From: Hysterangium stoloniferum
Taxonomy: Eukaryota; Basidiomycota; Agaricomycetes; Hysterangiales; Hysterangiaceae
Assembly (NCBI GenBank): GCA_015178975.1
Contig: WHVD01000062.1
Span: 124,001-188,000 of the forward strand
DNA length: 64,000 nucleotides
Reading direction: 5' to 3'
The notes beneath the pieces are model-generated. The model was not told the DNA's origin, ran no database searches, and saw only the letters and a program-made list of their open reading frames with translations. The translations under genes and the position numbers were made by a program. Below are positions 60,510-64,000 of this stretch, piece by piece; position 1 is the first letter of the stretch, and the number at the start of each line of letters is the position of its first letter.

Positions 60510-61500
60510 TTATACGGTATCAATTCGAACTATTTTTGAACTAATTGAGGCTATATCATAAGATGTGGCGTATGAGCCAGTTTGGTTGAATAGCTAGTCA
60601 AGAAGAAAGAGGAGAAAATATACCAGGAATGATAATAGGTGCTGCCCGTTAATTGCTGATGAACTCAACCACCGAGTAAGATTATTGAAATGATATGTCG
60701 CGACTGAGCGGGTTTTCGAAGTAGAGGCAAATACCCAGCAAGTGAAAATGAATGGAAATCATCGCCTGAACTATGTGCTCTATCCCTATCACCCGCAGAG
60801 TGATTCTGATATATGTTTGAACGCCGCATATCTAGCGACTCGAAGTAACGATGCTTGTATAGAGGAACCAATGCGTCTTTTCCCCTTCTGCTTTTCCTTC
60901 TACGGTGGCCTTAGTTTTGGTAATATAAGCTCTTCCGACTCATCTATGGAATCTTCCTCTAATACCTTCCTCAAATACAGCCGTGTCCACTCTGGTAAGT
61001 AGGTCTTGCAATTTTCTGCGTATCTGGTTGCAGAAAAGGACACCGTAAACCAGGTATTGAACGGTGAAAAACCTGCGGTTTCCCACGTCCGGTCCGGGTT
61101 GTGGCAAGCGGGCTGCGGCATGACATTACTGCGGGCTATAGGAAAGTGCGGCGCAGGGTGTCGCACTGCCGCGCAAGTGCCGCGACATATTTTTTTCTAA
61201 AATATCCACCATCGTCTTGCTGTATGGACATCGACAAATCCGATCCAGCAAGGAAACTTGCTGGCCTCGGTACTCGCTCCCAACCGTATACTACCCACCA
61301 CTGGGTCACCAAGATTCTCAGAGTTCGATGCACGCGTAGGTCGGCACGAATCGACTATCTTATCACTCCCTTTGGACCAGGCTCAGTAGTAGACTCCCAA
61401 TCAGTAATTCTGGATGGGCGAAACGGTCGGGGTAGCGGTATCCCCCTGATGAGAGCTCTCGTCGGCTCGAAACCGTTACTATCCCGTTTCCCCTAGCCAC
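60510..61500 (-). other. Possible small gene or relic, not recognised
   Basis: Minus-strand open frames 61333-61136 (TLRILVTQWWVVYGWERV) and 61166-60900 (TYLPEWTRLYLRKVLEEDS) look protein-like and CpG content is host-like. I recognise no family and could not build a convincing exon chain. Plus-strand frame 61101-61496 overlaps them and cannot be excluded. Confidence 0.3.
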
Positions 61501-62510
61501 CCTCTACACTAGCTGACAAAGTTCTATCTTCGGAGACAACTGTTTGCGGCGAGTGATAAGGTGGTGGTCCGCCCCAGCGGCGCTCTGGTGACCTTGCGTT
61601 GTCATGGTCACCTGGCTAAGGCAGTTACCTCATTAATTTTGGTATATTTGACTTTAGGACCTCAAAACACAAGAAATGCTACATATACATAGTATACATT
61701 TTCCTCATGAAATATACCTTGTGTACACTTCAATTGGCACATCACTAGTTTTGACCCTTAATTGAGTAATATGTCATCTAAAACACATGAGTTCTAGGTT
61801 TACATCAAGAACATGTATGTTGTGACACTGCAACACTTCCTAATTAGGAAGGCAACTGCCAACACTGAAACAACTTCACTTGTGGATGTCAGAGCCTCTG
61901 AAAAAAAGAGTCAAATATTATGTGTAAAAAGCTCTAAAATGTGTTAAAGGCTTATGCCTTTTAAGTTTCTTTATAATTCAGCCTGGGTCATTTTCTGAGT
62001 GTTCATTCAGCTGCTTGTCAACCAAAGTTTTCTCACTCATTCATTGCCTCTGCTTTGTGCTTCTGAACTGGTTGGGGTTTGGGCCTAGTTAGAGGGGAAA
62101 TGTTACAGTCTTGAATATCTGGTTCACTGCCTTCACTAAATTCTGGCCCATGCTGTATAAATGTATTAAACTTTGAAAGTGATAATAGTACAATACCTGA
62201 TATTCAGTCTCCTCTGTTTCAGAAATATCACCTTCATTCCAGGAGTAGGGAAGAAAAGGATATGGACCCCATTTATTCTGATTATTACCTGCATCCAATC
62301 CCCATTGTTGAAAGCTGGCTGACCTTGGAGGGTGGTCACACTTTATTGAATATACAAAATTTTACTGAATAATCCTCATATTTTCCAAGTGAGACTATTC
62401 CTTCTGGCCATGACAACTTATTCTATGAGTTTATATTTAATTACCTGAAATTTCATCTTTAAAATATGCATGCCCTTTTAAAATACACACAAATGACATA
62501 GTTACACAAA
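61501..62510. other. AT-rich, mostly CpG-free DNA
   Basis: From about 61640 CpG almost vanishes. No gene, terminal repeats or LTR recognised; probably old repeat DNA. Confidence 0.45.
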
Positions 62511-62675
62511 ATTATTTGGGTTAACCTAGATTATTTGGGTTAAACAAGATTATTTGGGTTAACCTAGATTATTTGGGTTAAACAAGATTATTTGGGTTAA
62601 CCTAGATTATTTGGGTTAAACAAGATTATTTGGGTTAACCTAGATTATTTGGGTTAAACAAGATTATTTGGGTTA
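62511..62675. repeat. Alternating 19-bp repeats (38-bp higher-order unit)
   Basis: GATTATTTGGGTTAACCTA and GATTATTTGGGTTAAACAA alternate for about 4 rounds. It passes directly into a second 19-bp array. Confidence 0.95.
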
Positions 62676-62848
62676 TGACTTAATCTTTGGGTTATGACTT
62701 AATCTTTGGGTTATGACTTAATCTTTGGGTTATGACTTAATCTTTGGGTTATGACTTAATCTTTGGGTTATGACTTAATCTTTGGGTTATGACTTAATCT
62801 TTGGGTTATGACTTAATCTTTGGGTTATGACTTAATCTTTGGGTTATG
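62676..62848. repeat. 19-bp tandem repeat, about 9 copies
   Basis: Unit TTATGACTTAATCTTTGGG, near-perfect. Same period as the neighbouring array and the same TTTGGGTTA core. Confidence 0.95.
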
Positions 62849-63229
62849 ATGTATTCTCTTGTATACAAGCAAACTTTCAAATATATTTCATATAATTTAA
62901 ATTTAGTTGGTTTAGAGAATTAACCAGAACTATCTGGGGTACCAATCCCCATTGTGCAATTTATTCCAAAAGAATAATCTACAGATGATTGTTTGACTAA
63001 ATTTTGTCAGATATAGGATAAATATTAATATTTTTGCATTCTTCAGAGTGATACCTAATCAACTGAATTTGATAAATATTAATTTTACAACAAACAATAT
63101 AAATATATACACTTTAGTGGATAAATAACTTTTAAAGTTTTGGGTTATCCTCCCTTGCTGCTTTTGAGGTCTCAAAACTTTTTATGTTCAAATAATCCAA
63201 TGGCTTCTTTGTCAACATCTATGACAGGG
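62849..63229. other. AT-rich filler
   Basis: No CpG of note, no gene, no recognised repeat. Confidence 0.4.
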
Positions 63230-63863
63230 TGTGAGAGGTATGGCAAAATACACTCAGGAAATATGTATAGTCGGATGAGCTCTTACTATATCTCCTTTAT
63301 TATTTCTATTTTCTCTCTTTTATTATATCTATAATTAGTTTGATGACCTATGTATACGGTACATTGACTCTTGTGGGTGCACACACACCAGACTTATGTA
63401 TTCTAGCGCCCGTAGTTTAGAACTTAGACACTTTTTACACAGCAACCACGACTTACCTAGACACCCATTAGTGTCCTGTAAGTTGTGATTGGTGTATCAT
63501 CTCGACCGTCACAGACGGGCTTTAGCTATCTACTCTATCAGAGTTTCGAACTGTACCAGTCGAAACTCAATCCTTATCTCAACTCGCGTGGACCACATCC
63601 ATGCTACTCTATTATTCGACTCTCTAGTACTCTACTTTACTCTCGAGTAGTCGTTCAGAATCGCACTTGACAGTTGATTCTGCTTATTCGTTTTAGCTCT
63701 CTACCTTATTCTAGAAAGCTACTTCCCTCTACCATATTGAACTAAGTAGTCAATACGCGTTCATTCTGTATTAGACTTCGACAGTCAATACATCTTAGTG
63801 TCGTACCTAAACGATCGATATCCTTCGTATATAGAACGGTTAGAACTTCCACTACTCTTCACA
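63230..63863 (+). mobile_element. L1 solo LTR
   Basis: 634 bp with perfect CAGGG duplication at 63225-63229 and 63864-63868. Looks whole. Confidence 0.95.
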
Positions 63864-63890
63864 CAGGGGATGGTACCTGGCTATGTTGTA

Positions 63891-64000
63891 CAGTGGGGGA
63901 CAAAACTGTTCCAATGATTTTTTATATGTCAAAGAATGTTGAATAACTCAATGAGTACTTGACCAATTGACCTGAAATTTTTAATTTAGGTAGTCATATA
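63891..64000. mobile_element. Left end of a TA-flanked DNA transposon, cut by window edge
   Basis: CAGTGGGGGACAAAACTG right after a TA resembles a Tc1/mariner terminus, followed by AT-rich subterminal DNA. Only 110 bp are visible, so the family is a guess. Confidence 0.45.

Overview
The window reads as nuclear DNA of a basidiomycete, most likely an agaricomycete. Its genes are cut by many 45-70 bp GT-AG introns. It carries a DUF6533-type membrane protein, a family I know only from mushroom-forming fungi, an alternative oxidase, and chromodomain Ty3/Gypsy elements. I saw no bacterial-style operons, CRISPR arrays, rRNA or tRNA genes.

Positions 1-17,856 are gene-dense host DNA. In order: the 3' part of an alternative oxidase (+), a Spo71/Mug56-like PH-domain protein (+), a DDHD-type phospholipase A1 (+), the Hsp90 co-chaperone CDC37 (+), an AAGAB/p34-like adaptin-binding protein (-), an F-box-like protein (-), about 2.2 kb with no recognisable gene, and a DUF6533 multi-pass membrane protein (-). 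They are ordinary housekeeping or lineage genes with no obvious common pathway. A second, smaller host patch at 59.5-61.5 kb holds the V-ATPase proteolipid subunit c gene (VMA3, +).

From about 18 kb to 59.4 kb and again from 61.6 kb to the end, the window is a graveyard of repeats. At least seven LTR families occur, mostly as solo LTRs. Six have perfect 5-bp target duplications and are labelled here L1 (49641, 53943, 63230, 19616), L2 (28577) and L4 (41560, 21220), with L5 and L7 also duplicated. Three larger Gypsy fossils are present: element I (+, 32757-44436, two LTRs, gag, pol with chromodomain and an extra 3' ORF), element II (-, 44975-52224, truncated) and element III (-, 52866 to about 55700, badly decayed). 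DNA-transposon remains are a 3.36-kb Tc1/mariner-like element (56026-59385), a 177-bp MITE (23122-23298), a 3.97-kb palindromic fold-back element (23361-27333) built on 10-bp repeats, and the edge of another TA-flanked element at the window end.

The most unusual signals are three. First, most LTR families here are made of a train of short hairpins. Second, the fold-back element's core is about 260 ten-base units, each starting with GATTC, that reverse orientation at about 25,430. Third, a 21-bp minisatellite seems to have grown from a palindrome present in the LTRs. Old repeats are almost free of CpG while the solo LTRs are CpG-rich, giving a rough age layering.
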